A stretch of 64,000 bases of DNA from Marthasterias glacialis. Taxonomy: Eukaryota > Echinodermata > Asteroidea > Forcipulatida > Asteriidae. The stretch is from NCBI GenBank assembly GCA_911728455.2, contig OU452222.1, positions 9,446,108 through 9,510,107 on the forward strand, read 5' to 3'. Below are positions 23,840-34,989 of the stretch, one piece after another (position 1 is the first letter of the stretch; each line of letters starts with the position of its first letter). The notes beneath the pieces are model-generated. The model made no database searches. It was not told the origin of the DNA and saw only the letters and a program-made list of their open reading frames with translations. The translations under genes and the position numbers were made by a program.

Positions 23840-25330
23840 GTTCATTTCAGTACTTTGGTGCATCATAACAAGGAGAAAAGGCAACAACCTGGGAGAAATA
23901 TAACTGTCAAGAGTCCTTGATTTTGTTTTACCCATCACCAATGTGTGAAAATACTGTATTGACACAATTTACCAGACGTCATCATCACAATAATCTTGGT
24001 TGTGCCATTTTGGAAGTCAATGTCACCATGTTATACAGTCTAGTGCGCATTTTAGGCCGTGCGGCATTTACACGTATACCCATTGACTTCCGAAATGTTG
24101 AGCGTGGTACAGTCGCCCTGTGTCATGTGACATACAAGGGGTCAGTACTCGACATTATAATTTGTAGAATAGGGCCCATTTTTATTGCAAGGCATACTGT
24201 ATGTGCATTTATGAAAGTAGAAAAGTCTGAGCCCAATGTAAGCATGTTTTCAAGGGTAGCAAAAAAAGGTTTGTGATAGATGTTAATTTTTGCATCTGGG
24301 ATAAAGAATATTATTTGTAATTTCTACCCATACACCGATGTGTGTTAAAAGAAATGTTTTTTTTTCTTTTTTTTGTACTTCATGCTACCTTGTAAGGATT
24401 CTTCACTTTTTCAAAGCTAGCACAAAAACATGGTGCTTACCCTGTAAGCAGAGAATGATGACCGTAAGTGCACAATTCCATAGTAAGCCAAGCCAGGAAA
24501 TAGGATGGAGATGTCTGAACCACTAGACCAGCAAGCTAATTGCCAAGTTCTTTATTATTATTGCTCAGGAAGGTTAATGACAAAGTTGAAAACTGATTAA
24601 TTTTACAGCAATTACCTTTAAAAGACATTTTTCTGGTAGATACTTTGCAGGCGTCATCACTCAGTGTAGTCATTGTGTGATGAATGTGATGCTATAGAGC
24701 TGCCCCCTGGGCAAAAGATGTACCCCTCCCACTCCCCCAATGATGTGAAACAAGCCATGGTGATTGTGACTCATGATGGATGGGGGGAAAGTTTGACTGT
24801 CCTCTATTTTTACAAAGTTTAATATTTGATGGAAAATTTCAAACATGTGTTAAAACAACATGAAATTACCAAATGTCTTTCATAAGAATTCCACTAAGTT
24901 TTTAAGAATTCTTTAACCCATATCTACCTGACTGGTCACAGTACATAAACAGTGTTCCTGCCTAACAGCAAAATGTACAGATTGTACTTGAATAATTTTA
25001 ATGGTGGACTATTACCTACAAGATAGTAAAAAGATGTTTATATTATTAGTAAATTTACAGGAAACCATGATAAAAGAACCCATGGTGTTGGCTGAACAAT
25101 ATGAGCCTAAAACCATCTTCATAGCCAAGGTGATCCCAAATCTGATATACCAGAGAGATGAGATGGTGGACAAGACATATTAAACCCTCATTATCAACAT
25201 TCATGGTAAGTCTTAACTGAAAACTTGGAAGGTTTGAATTCATGCATTCTTTCAATAACCAAAAATGTACCAACCCTTTCAAGTAGAAGTACAGGATAGT
25301 TCTTTGCTGGGGAGAAATCATTTTCCCTCA
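23840..25330. other. No gene recognised
   Basis: Moderately AT-rich. A 119-codon open frame at 23917-24276 shows no family motif, and the flanking sequence is non-coding. Nothing else could be assigned. Confidence 0.45.
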
Positions 25331-25334
25331 TGCA

Positions 25335-25425
25335 GAAGATTGACGAGGAGCCCTTGGACAGATGCGAGTGTGGCACCTAGCAACAAACAGTTCAGCACCT
25401 CTTCAACTCCTGCCCTATAAATACA
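25335..25425 (+). pseudogene. Possible LINE C-terminal zinc-knuckle relic
   Basis: Reads DEEPLDRCECGT, a stop, then QQTVQHLFNSCP, matching the C-x-C-G...QT..H....CP pattern at the end of some non-LTR polyproteins. The fragment is too short for a firm call. Confidence 0.4.
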
Positions 25426-26152
25426 CAATACAAAGAACTTGTGTAAATTTCATCAGGTTCTGTGGTCAGACTTTTATAGAGGGGGGAAAAAACACAAATT
25501 TGTCATGTTTTGCTAGATATTTTGTGTGCTTTCAAATTGGGCTTATTTCTATTAGTAATGCAAATTGTTGCAGTCTTCAAAAGCTACTTTTTAAATTGGA
25601 CAGTATTTCCAGACAGACAAACTTCTCTGGGGGATTGGTACAGGTATGAACTTCATAATTAGGGAGCTTTCAGATTGAAACTGAATTTTTTTTCCTGATA
25701 ATTTAAATTCTGTACTTTCTATAAGAGCTCTTGTGAGTATTTAACTTCATATCAAGACCAATATTCTAGTATCCAAGAAGTTTAATATGACACTTGAGCA
25801 CAATTGCCAATATGAAAAGGGCATTAATGCAGGCAACTGATGGCAGATATGTAGACATACTTTATTATGAAATAACAAGTCTATCAACAAGTTGTGAGTC
25901 AGCTAGCACTTGCAAAATTTAACATAACATTTTATTTTGATTGCAACAATCAAAATAATCCTGAAATGTTTCAGTTCCTCCAAACAGTTTTTTTTTGGCT
26001 GCTTACAATGTTGGTTTTCTTCACTTGTTTTTGATTGTATAAAAAAAATGTGAAAGCAGCTTTAATATCTGAACATAACTGTGCCGTACTAAAAATGGGT
26101 AATGTTCTTAAACACTAAATGTCACAATTTGTGCATTTTGTTTGTGTTGCAG

Positions 26153-26244
26153 TCAAGCTTTAGCATCTCCAAAGACATCTACTCGTCAACAAGTAGATGT
26201 CCAAGACCAGCTTACGATAAAGGAGCTGCACTCTCCAGTAAAAG
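26153..26244 (+). other. Exon-like core, copy 1
   Basis: Flanked by TTGTGTTGCAG and GTAAAT. Reads LASPKTSTRQQVDVQDQ then KELHSPVK, but has one extra T near the start relative to copies 2, 4 and 6. It contains a 10-bp stem, GACATCTACT...AGTAGATGTC, with an 8-nt loop. Protein family not recognised. Confidence 0.6.
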
Positions 26245-26844
26245 GTAAATTCCCAAAGAGTAAACTTCTAATATTTACCCCTTGTCCAAAATGGAGCTCT
26301 GTAATAATGCACGTTGTTGCTCTTGTTTAAACATTATGATTTTATTCAAAGATATTTGTATTTTGGCAATCATCTCAGAAGTGAAAGGCTGGGTTGTGTT
26401 TTTTCCGTGTTTTGTTTTTTTAGTTTGGGGAAAGTCCCAGCGGATGCTTCATGTTAAACACACATCAACACAAGTTCTTAGCTCTTGATAATTTAAATTT
26501 TGGTAAGTCATTTGCTAGATATTTTTCATTCTGAGAGAGACAGCTCACTGATGATCAAGTTCATACCATCACCAATATCAAGAGAACTGTTCTGGGTATT
26601 TGACGTCACCTAAATTTGGTTGTGCATATTTGGATCGTAATACAATCAAAATAATCTTAAAATGCATGAGTTCCGCCAATAAGCTTTTTGCTGGTACATT
26701 GTTGGTTTTCTTCACTTACTTTTGATTGAAAGTAAAAAAAAAAAGCGCAATGGTAAAAGCAAGTTATCTGAACCTTACTGTTTTAATAATGGGTAATGTT
26801 TTATAACACTATGTCGCAAATTGTGCATTTTGTTTGTGTTGCAG

Positions 26845-26935
26845 TCGGGCTTAGCATTTCCAAAGACATCTACCCGTCAACAAGTAGATGTCCAAGACCA
26901 GCCTATGATAAAGGAACTGCACTCTCCAGTTAAAG
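26845..26935 (+). other. Exon-like core, copy 2
   Basis: 91 nt between GTGTTGCAG and GTGAAT. Open as SGLAFPKTSTRQQVDVQDQ, then PMIKELHSPVK. 91 is not a multiple of 3, so serial inclusion of neighbouring copies would shift frame. Confidence 0.6.
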
Positions 26936-27446
26936 GTGAATTTCCCGAAATTATGCTTTTAATTTTTACCTGTGGTTCCAAATAGAGCTGTTTAATAATT
27001 GTGCAGAATGCAGTTTTTGCTTTTCTTTAAACATAAGTTATAATGAGTCATTTTCATGTAACATTACAATTCGTTCAAAGATATTTGTATGTCGTTTGGC
27101 ATCACCTACCTCAGAAGTGAAAGGCTGGTTGTGTTTAATCCATGGGGTTTTTAAAGAAAGTCCCAGAGGATGTTTCATGTTAAACACACACATCAATAGA
27201 AGTTCTTAGCTTTTGATAATTTAAATTTTGGTATGTCATTTGCAAGATAAGTTTCACTCTGAGAAAGAACTCACTGATGATCAAGCTCATACCAGCATCA
27301 ATTTTCAAATGAACCATTTTGGCCATTTGACGTCCTCAAAATCAGTGTTGCTTGTTTTGTTTGCAACAATCAAAATAATTCTGACATGCATGAGTTCCTC
27401 CAAACAGGTCACTAAATGTCACAAATTGTGCATTTTGTTTGTGTTG

Positions 27447-27534
27447 GGCTTAGCATCTCCAAAGACATCTACCCGTCAACAAGTAGAAGTCCAAGACCAG
27501 CCTACGATAAAGGAGCTGCACTCTCCAGTAAAAG
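27447..27534 (+). other. Exon-like core, copy 3 (acceptor lost)
   Basis: Same core and donor (GTAAAT), but the GCAG acceptor is missing: the sequence runs GTGTTGGGCTTAGC. Reads LASPKTSTRQQVEVQDQ. As it stands it could not be spliced at the usual acceptor. Confidence 0.6.
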
Positions 27535-28152
27535 GTAAATTCCAAAAATGTATACTTTTAATATTTACCCCTGGTCCTAAATGGAGCTGTTTAAATATTG
27601 TGAAGAATGTATTGTGTTGCTCTTATTTATGCAGTTATTTTCTTGTAGCATTATAATTCATTCAAAGATAGATGTTTTGTGTTGTTCGATAATCATTTCA
27701 GAGTTGACAGGCTGTTTTTTTCTGTAGGGGTTTTAAAGATTTTTGGTATAGTCCCTGAGGAAGCTTCATGTTGAACACAAATATCCAGACAAATTGTTAG
27801 CTTTTGGTAATTTTTTGCTCGATAAGTTTTATTATGAGAGAGTGGGAGCTTACTGATGGTAAAGTTCATACCAGCACCAATCTTTAAGATTATTGTCACA
27901 GGCATTTGTCATTCCCCAAAATCACTGTTGCTTATTTTGATTGTAACAATCAAAATAATTCTGAAACACATGAGTTCTTCCAAATAGTTTTTGCTGCTTA
28001 CAATGTTGGTTTTCTACATTTATTTTAAAATGAAAATGAACTTTAAAAAAAAACGAAGTGAAATGCAATTTATCTCAACCCAACTGTTTTAATGATGGGT
28101 AATGTTCTTCAACACTAAATGTCCCAAATCGTACGATTTGTTTGTGTTGCAG

Positions 28153-28237
28153 TCAGGCTCAGCATCTCCAAAGACATCTACCTGTCAACGAGTAGATGTC
28201 CAGCTTATGATAAAGGAGCTGCAATCTGTAGTAAAAG
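28153..28237 (+). other. Exon-like core, copy 4
   Basis: 85 nt between GTTGCAG and GTGAAT; a 6-nt in-frame deletion relative to copy 2. Reads SGSASPKTSTCQRVDVQLM then IKELQSVVK. The in-frame size of the deletion would fit coding constraint, but one case is not evidence enough. Confidence 0.6.
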
Positions 28238-28938
28238 GTGAATTTCCGAAAAGTATACTTTCAATATTTATGTTGTTTGTGCATGTGGTAGCCAACTTTA
28301 TTCCGGATTTGTGATTTAAATGGGCAGACTGGAAAACAGTCTGCTGAGTCATTGTCTAACTTCATGATGCCTTGGAAACCATGTGGAGCCTGATAGATGT
28401 TGCAGTTGGAGACATTCTGACAATGGTTTGTGCTCTGCCGCATTAATTTTGAAGAATGCATGTTGTTGCTCTTGTTTAAACCAAAGTTCTTATCAGTCAA
28501 TTTCTTGAAGCATTACCATTCACAAATATCAATAGGAATTCTTAGCTTTTGGTAAGTTAAATTTTGGTATGTTGTTTGCCAGATAAGTTTTAATTTGAGA
28601 GAGAGAGCTCACTGATGATAACAATTTTTGCTATTTTTAATGCAACAATCAATGTAATTCCTGAAATGCATAAATTCCTCCAATCAGTTTGTTTGCTGCT
28701 TAAATTGTTGGTTTTCTTCACTTGTTTTTGAGTGAAATAAAAAAGTCTGAAAGTAACGCAAGTTATCTCAACCTAACTGTTTAATGATGGGTAATGTTCT
28801 AAAGACATCTGCCCGTCAGTAGTTAGATGTCAAAGACTAGCCTTTTTATTAAGGAGCTACACACTGCAGTAATAGAGGAATTTTAAAAATTATTTGTTTG
28901 CTTGTTGTATGTTATTTGGCATTTTGTTTGTGTTGCAG

Positions 28939-29014
28939 TGCAGGCTTAGCATCTCCAAAGACATCTACCCGTCAACAAGTAGATGTTCTAAGATAGAGGA
29001 GCTGCACTCTCCAT
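28939..29014 (+). other. Exon-like core, copy 5 (altered 3' half)
   Basis: Acceptor TTGCAG and donor GTATGT. The 5' half matches the other copies, while the 3' half is shortened and reads into a stop (AGATAGAGG) in one frame. A broken relic of another copy lies at about 28800-28880. Confidence 0.55.
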
Positions 29015-29611
29015 GTATGTATCTTGTTTTAAAAATGCAAATTATGTAATCGTAATTATTGGGAAATAATGTGACCTTTTGAGATTAAAACCACATACAT
29101 GTACTCAATTGTCACTGCAGAATTAATGTCCTCTTCAAGAAAACCAGGTGCATTTACACACAACAGAAAATGTAAAAGTAAATAATAAAAACACCTCATA
29201 TTAAACAAAATGTTTTGCCCCTTTTTGCAGCTTTCAAAAGGTACATCAATCAATGTAATACTTTAAAAAGTGATGATTGATTGGACAAATAGTAAAATGG
29301 TTATAGCAAATCTCCTGATCAGGAGACGGAGGGATCATTATCGTCCCTAAAAAAATAACAGAAAGAAGAAAAAACTGTTAGTAGCATCAAAAACAAATTG
29401 CTTGTTAAATTGTCTCACAGAGTACTGCGGTCTACTTTTGACAAAAACAAAGGATAAGAAATGGTTGCAAAATCAAGTAAAAAAAAAGATGGAAAAAACT
29501 GATACAATTCATCACTTATGGGAGGGGGTCCTCACCAGTTCTTAATCACCCCTTGCACATTGCAATTGTTGGTTTGCATACAATTTCTTATTTATAAACT
29601 TGACCTTTCAG

Positions 29612-29792
29612 AGCCAGAGATGTGGCTAATAGTTCCCTTAAATCATGTGCAAAGGGAATCGTCTCTACTGACATCTTGAAGGCTACAAGGTATAAAGGAG
29701 ACAACGCATATGTAAGCATCAAGATATCCAGACGTCCTAGCAGTTCATCTAGCAATCATGATGAACAACCAAGCAATTCGTTGCCTTCAACT
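29612..29792 (+). other. Exon-like block reading ARDVANSSLKS
   Basis: Flanked by CTTTCAG and GTAAGA. Open for 60 codons in one frame: ARDVANSSLKSCAKGIV, STDILKATRYKGDNAY, then a Ser-rich SRRPSSSSSNHDEQPSNS. The duplicate at 34652-34835 has the same borders but frameshifts. Either an exon of an unknown gene or a pseudo-exon; no family recognised. Confidence 0.6.
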
Positions 29793-29865
29793 GTAAGATA
29801 TTGTAGATGTGTTAGTTTGATGTTTTGATGTTTTGTGTTATTGTCGTATAGTGGGCTGTTTTTGC

Positions 29866-29965
29866 AGCACTATACAGTTAACATCTGGTAAAGTACACCA
29901 TTGCAAGCAAGCACATATGCGTTTTTGGAGAATTGGAGATCGTAGAGCCATTGTAGTGTGGAGAT
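29866..29965 (+). other. Terminal-exon-like block leading into the satellite
   Basis: GTGGGCTGTTTTTGCAG followed by CACTATACAG and TTGCAAGCAAGCACATATGC. The same landmarks occur at 34890-34990, and in two separated pieces on the minus strand at 49.6 kb and 49.1 kb. It marks the left edge of the satellite array. Confidence 0.6.
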
Positions 29966-30210
29966 TCGATTGGTGGTGCGGAGATTCGATTGGTGGTGCG
30001 GAGATTCGATTGGTAGTGCGGATATTCGATTGGTGGTGCGGAGATTCGATTTGTGGTGGTGCGGAGATTCGATTGGTGGTGCAGAGATTCGATTGGTGGG
30101 GCGGAGATTCGATTGGTGGTGCGGAGATTCGATTAGTGGGGCGGAGATTCGATTGGTGGTGCGGAGATACGATTGGTGGTGCGGGGATTCGATTGGTGGT
30201 GCGGAGATTT

Positions 30211-30364
30211 GATTCAGAAACGATGGTGGTAAACACAGAAAATTCCGAATATATAAAGGAACCTGGACATATGCACGTGGCATGTGGGGTCCTACTGTCG
30301 GCCAGGGTGACAGCTGGATGTTGATCTTAAAGTTGCATCAGGCTGCTCCACCGGAAGGAGCATG
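30211..30364 (+). repeat. Higher-order spacer, copy 1
   Basis: Starts GATTCAGAAACGATGGTGG and includes CACGTGGCATGTGGGGTCC, GTGACAGCTGGATG and CACCGGAAGGAGCATGG. Copies at 30732 and 31333 are nearly identical; a fourth follows the short array at about 35191. It has a longer sequence than any monomer, so it marks the repeat unit boundaries. Confidence 0.9.
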
Positions 30365-30731
30365 GAGATTCGATTGGTGGTGTGGAGATTCAATTGGTGG
30401 TGCGGAGATTCGAGTGGTGGTGCCGAGATTCGACTGGTGGTGCCGAGATTCGATTGGTGGTGCCAAAATTCAATTGGTGGTGAAGAGATTCGATTAGTGG
30501 TGCGGAGATTCGATTGGTAGTGCGGATATTCGATTGGTGGTGCGGAGATTCGATTTGTGGTGCGGAGATTCGATTGTTGGTGCAGAGATTCGATTGGTGG
30601 GGCGGAGATTCGATTGGTGGGGCGGAGATTTGATTGGTGGTGCGGAGATTCGATTAGTGGGGCGGAGATTCGATTGGTGGTACGGAGATACGATTGGTGG
30701 TGCGGGGATTCGATTGGTGGTGCGGAGATTC

Positions 30732-30885
30732 GATTCAGAAACGATGGTGGTAAACACAGAAAATTCCGAATATATAAAGGAACCTGGACACATGCACGTG
30801 GCATGTGGGGTCCTGCTGTCGGCCAGGGTGACAGCTGGATGTTGATCTTGAAGTTGCATTAGGCTGCTCCACCGGAAGGAGCATG
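30732..30885 (+). repeat. Higher-order spacer, copy 2
   Basis: Same 154-bp spacer, a few substitutions from copy 1 (for example CTGCTGTCGG against CTACTGTCGG). Confidence 0.9.
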
Positions 30886-31332
30886 GAGATTCGATTGGTG
30901 GTGTGGAAATTCAATTGGTGGTGCGGAGATTCGAGTGGTGGTGCTGAGATTCGATTGGTGGTGCCGAGATTCGATTGGTGGTGCCAAAATTCAATTGGTG
31001 GTGAAGAGATTCAATTAGTGGTGCGGAGATTCGATTGGTAGTGCGGATATTCGATTGGTGGTGCGGAGATTCGATTGGTGGTGCCAAAATTCAATTGGTG
31101 GTGAAGAGATTCGATTAGTGGTGCGGAGATTCGATTGGTAGTGCGGATATTCGATTGGTGGTGCGGAGATTCGATTTGTGGTGTGGAAATCCGATTGGTG
31201 GTGCAGAGATTCGATTGGTGGGGCGGAGATTTGATTGGTGGTGCGGAGATTCGATTAGTGGGGCGGAGATTCGATTGGTGGTGCGGAGATACGATTGGTG
31301 GTGCGGGGATTCGATTGGTGGTGCGGAGATTC

Positions 31333-31486
31333 GATTCAGAAACGATGGTGGTAAACACAGAAAATTCCGAATATATAAAGGAACCTGGACACATGCACGT
31401 GGCATGTGGGGTCCTACTGTCGGCCAGGGTGACAGCTGGATGTTGATCTTAAAGTTGCATCAGGCTGCTCCACCGGAAGGAGCATG
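31333..31486 (+). repeat. Higher-order spacer, copy 3
   Basis: Same 154-bp spacer, closest to copy 1 (shares CTACTGTCGG). The following 0.97 kb of monomers to 32455 has no further spacer. Confidence 0.9.
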
Positions 31487-32455
31487 GAGATTCGATTGGT
31501 GGTGTGGAGATTCAATTGGTGGTGCGGAGATTCGAGTGGTGGTGCCGAGATTCGATTGGTGGTGCCGAGATTCGATTGGTGGTGCCAAAATTCAATTGGT
31601 GGTGAAGAGATTCGATTAGTGGTGCGGAGATTCGATTGGTAGTGCCGAGATTCGATTGGTGGTGCCGAGATTCGATTGGTGGTGCCAAAATTCAATTGGT
31701 GGTGAAGAGATTCGATTGGTGGTGCGGAGATTCGATTGGTAGTGCGGATATTCGATTGGCGGTGCGGAGATTCGATTTGTGGTGCGGAGATTCGATTGGT
31801 GGTGCAGAGATTCGATTGGTGGGGCGGAGATTTGATTGGTGGTGCGGAGATTCGATTAGTGGGGCGGAGATTCGATTGGTGGTGCGGAGATACGATTGGT
31901 GGTGCAGGGATTTGATTGGTGGTGCGGAGATTCGATTGGTGGTGCCGAGATTCGATTGGTGGTGCCAAAATTCAATTGGTGGTGAAGAGATTCAATTAAT
32001 GGTGCGGAGATTCGATTGGTAGTGCGGATATTCGATTGGTGGTGCGGAGATTCGATTTGTGGTGCGGAGATTCGATTGGTGGTGCAGAGATTCGATTGGT
32101 GGGGCGGAGATTCGATTGGTAGTGAAGAGATTCGATTGGTGGTGCAGAGATTCGATTGGTGGTGCGGAGATTCGATTGGTGGTGCGGAAATTCAATTGTT
32201 GTTGCGGAGATTCGCTTTGTGGTGCCGAGATTCGATTGGTGGTGCTGAGATTCGATTGGTGGTACCGAGATTTGATTTGTTGTAAGGAGATTCGATTGGT
32301 GGTGCGGAGATTCGATTGGTGATGCGGAGATTCGGTTGGTGGTGCAGATATTCAATTGGTGGTGCCAGTTTGATTGGTGGTGCGGAGATTCGATTGGTGG
32401 TGAAGAGATTCGATTGGTGGTGCCGAGATTCGATCGGTGGTGCAGAGATTTGATT

Positions 32456-32720
32456 CGGAAATGATTCTGATGGTCTAGAGAGCGTGTTGGGCTGGTATCC
32501 TGGGACGTGCTCGTGGTGGCCCTGCCTTAGACTAACCTGACGAGGATGATACTGACAAAATTTAGAACTGACTGAGTTAAAATGCTTGCAATGGTGTACT
32601 TATAAAATATTTGTTATTTGTAATTATAAGATCATGTGTCCATTTTGACATGACTGTTGATCAATCATCTAAGATTCCTAAGCAAGTACAGAAACGAGGC
32701 TGCTGCTGTGAGTGTGAGTC
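32456..32720 (+). other. Sequence right of the satellite, shared with 35500-35745
   Basis: GGGCTGGTATCCTGGGAC, CTCGTGGTGGCCCTGC and TTAGACTAACCTGAC recur at about 35527-35580 and, inverted, at 48901-48945. In the 35.5 kb copy this reads GAGILGPARGGPALD and a stop, the apparent C-terminus of the terminal exon. Confidence 0.75.
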
Positions 32721-33266
32721 CAGCGAGTGGTTATAAATGGAAATCATTGTGGCCAATATCAGAGTTATGTTTTTGATATTTGTATGCTGTTTGGCAATCA
32801 TTTAAGAGTTGACAAGCTAGGTTGTGTTTTTTCTGTAAGGTTTTAAAGATTTGGGAAAGTCCCTAAAGATGCTCCATGTTAAACACAACTATCAAGACAA
32901 AGTCATAGCTTTTGGCAATATAAATTTCAGCTAGTCATTTGCTGAATAAGTTTCATTGTGAGAGAGTGCTCACTGATTATAATGTTCATACCAGCAATAA
33001 TCCTCAAGAGAACTGTCACAGGCATTTGACATCCCCCCAAATTACTGTTGGCTAATTTAATTGCAACAGTCAAATAATCCTGAAATGCATGAGTTCCTCC
33101 AAACAGTTTTTTGACTGCTTACAGTGGTGGGTTTTTCTTTTATTATTGATTGAAAATATAAAAAATCTGAAAGTCAAAGCAACTTATCTGAACCTAACTG
33201 TTTTAATGATGGGTAATGCTCTTAAATGCTTAAGTTTACAAATTGTGTATTTTGTTTGTGTTGCAG

Positions 33267-33357
33267 TCAGACTCTGCATCTCCAAAGACATCTACCCGTC
33301 AACAAGTAGATGTTCAAGTTCAGCATGTGGTAAAGGAGCAGTACTTTCCAGTAAAAG
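33267..33357 (+). other. Exon-like core, copy 6
   Basis: 91 nt between GTTGCAG and GTGAATTC. Open in two frames, SDSASPKTSTRQQVDVQVQ and RLCISKDIYPSTSRCSSS; only the first is open in copies 2 and 4 as well. Confidence 0.6.
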
Positions 33358-34000
33358 GTGAATTCCCAAAAAGTATACTGTAATGTTTACCTCTGGTTCC
33401 AAATGAAATTTTTAAGTAATATTACAGAACGCATGTTTGTGTTGTCCTGTTAACGAAAGTTAACATCAGTCACTTTCTTCTTTCTTGTAGCATTACAATT
33501 CATTCAGAGATATTTGTATGTTGTTTGGCAATCATTTAAGAGTTGAAAGATAGGTTGCCTTTCTTTTTCTGTAGGGTTTTTAAAGATTTGGGAAAGTCCC
33601 TAAAGATGCTTCATCTTAAACACAACTATCTAGACAAAGTCTTAGCTTTTGGTAATTTAAATTTTAGTTGGTCATTTGCTAGATAAATTTCAGTTTGAGA
33701 GAGTGCTCGCTGATTATAATGTTCACACCAGCACCAATCCTCAAGAGAACTGTCACAGGCATTTGACATCCTCAAAAACTATTTCTTATTATGATTGATG
33801 CAATCAAAATAATCCAGGAAATGCAAGAGTTCCTCCTAACAGTTTTTGACTGCTTTCAATCTTGGTGTTTTTCTTTTACTTTTGATTGAAAGTATAACAA
33901 TTAATCTGAAAAAAGCAAGTTATCTGAACCTTACTGTTTTAATAAGGGGTAATGTTCTTAAATGCTAAATGTCCCAAATTGTGAATTTTGTTTGTGTTGC

Positions 34001-34075
34001 AAATATGCTTAGCATCTCTAAAGACATCTATCCGTCAACAAGTAGATGTTCTAAGATATAGGAGCTGCACTCTCC
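34001..34075 (+). other. Exon-like core, copy 7 (acceptor lost)
   Basis: Equivalent to copy 5 in its shortened 3' half (AGATGTTCTAAGATATAGG, CTCTCCATGTA). The acceptor GCAG is GCAA. The homology with copy 5 and the shared flanks define the segmental duplication. Confidence 0.55.
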
Positions 34076-34651
34076 ATGTATTTATCTTGTTTAAAAAATT
34101 AAAAAGATGTAAAGTATGTAATCATAATTATTAAAAAAAATCATGTGACCTTATGAGATTAAAACCACATACATGTACTCGATTGATACTTGTTTAGATT
34201 TTGTCACTGCAGAATTAAAGTCCTCTTCAAGAAAACTAGGTTTATTTACACACAACAGAAAATGTAAAAGTTGAGCATTTGAGCATTTGATTGATTGGAC
34301 AGATAGTAAAATGGTTTAAACCAAGCCCTAATTATTGCAATCTTCTGATCAGGAGACAATGAGATCATCACTGTCCCTAAAAAGGTAATAGAAAGAAGAC
34401 AAAACTGTTAGTAGCTTCAAAAACAAATTTCTTGTAAAAGAGTCTCACAGAGTACTGCAGTCTACTTTTGACAAAAACAAAGGACAAGAAATGGTTGCAA
34501 AATCAAGTACAAAACAAGATGGAAAAAACTAATACCATCCATCACTTGGGGAGGGGGTCATCACCAGTTTTTAATCACCCCTGCAAGAAATTTTGCACAT
34601 TGCAATTGTTTGTTTGCATACAATTTCTTACCTGTAAACTTGACCTTTCAG

Positions 34652-34835
34652 AGCCAGAGATGTAGCCAATAGTTCCCTGAAGTCAAATGCAAAGAGAATC
34701 ACCTCTGTTAACATCTTGAAGGCTGCAAGGTATAAAGGAGAGCTATGTGTATGTCAACATCAAGATCATCCAAACATCCTAGCAGTTCATCCAGCAATCA
34801 TGAATGAACAACCAAGCAACTTGTTGTCTTCAACT
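34652..34835 (+). other. Duplicate of the ARDVANSS block, frameshifted
   Basis: Same CTTTCAG and GTAAGA borders as 29612-29792. Reads ARDVANSSLKSNAKRITSVN then ILKAARYKGE, after which an insertion shifts the frame. Likely non-functional. Confidence 0.6.
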
Positions 34836-34989
34836 GTAAGATATTGTAGATGTGTTAGTTTGATGTTTTGATGTTTTGTGTTATCGTCGTATAGTGGGCT
34901 GTTTTTGCAGCACTATACAGTTAATTTCTTGTAAATAAGTACACCGTTGCAAGCAAGCACATATGCGTTTTTTTGTGAAATTGGAGATC

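Larger units (their letters stand above)
25690..29020 (+). repeat. Tandem amplification of an approximately 0.6-0.7 kb segment carrying an exon-like core, block 1
   Basis: Repeated landmarks in the same order: ACTGTTTTAATGATGGGTAA, TGCATTTTGTTTGTGTTGCAG, the exon-like core, (G)GTRAATT, TTCAAAGATATTTGTAT, CTCACTGATGATCAA, CAACAATCAAAATAATYCTG and GTTGGTTTTCTTCAC. Cores lie at 26153, 26845, 27447, 28153, about 28800 (broken) and 28939. Spacing is about 690, 600 and 700 bp. Copies differ by substitutions and small indels, so the array is old. Confidence 0.88.
29955..32455 (+). repeat. 20-bp satellite with higher-order structure, about 100 monomers
   Basis: Monomer GGTGGTGCGGAGATTCGATT, with variants (GGTAGTGCGGATATTC, GGTGGTGCCAAAATTCAATT, GGTGGTGAAGAGATTC) that recur in the same order. 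A non-repetitive spacer of about 154 bp interrupts it at 30211-30364, 30732-30885 and 31333-31486, giving higher-order periods of 521 and 601 bp. The 20-bp unit has no stop in any of six frames, so long frames on both strands (for example WWCGDSIGGAEIRLVV forward, NRISAPPIESPHHQSN reverse) are a composition effect, not evidence for proteins. Confidence 0.97.
32750..34100 (+). repeat. Tandem exon-core segment, block 2 (two more copies)
   Basis: Same landmarks as block 1. Cores at 33267-33357 (intact borders) and about 34001-34075 (acceptor changed to GCAAAT). It continues into a second copy of the downstream region to 35.7 kb, so a unit of roughly 5 kb was duplicated around the satellite. Confidence 0.85.

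Noticed and set aside
23917-24276. 119-codon frame at 23917-24276
   Set aside because: Open but without recognisable motif, and flanked by LINE relics; not supported as a gene.
29833-32355. Long open frames (76-184 codons) on both strands across 29.8-32.4 kb
   Set aside because: The 20-bp monomer lacks stops in all six frames, so every frame is open by composition. They are not separate genes.
29955-32455. CRISPR-like array
   Set aside because: The units are contiguous 20-bp monomers with no unique spacers of constant length, and the DNA is clearly eukaryotic.
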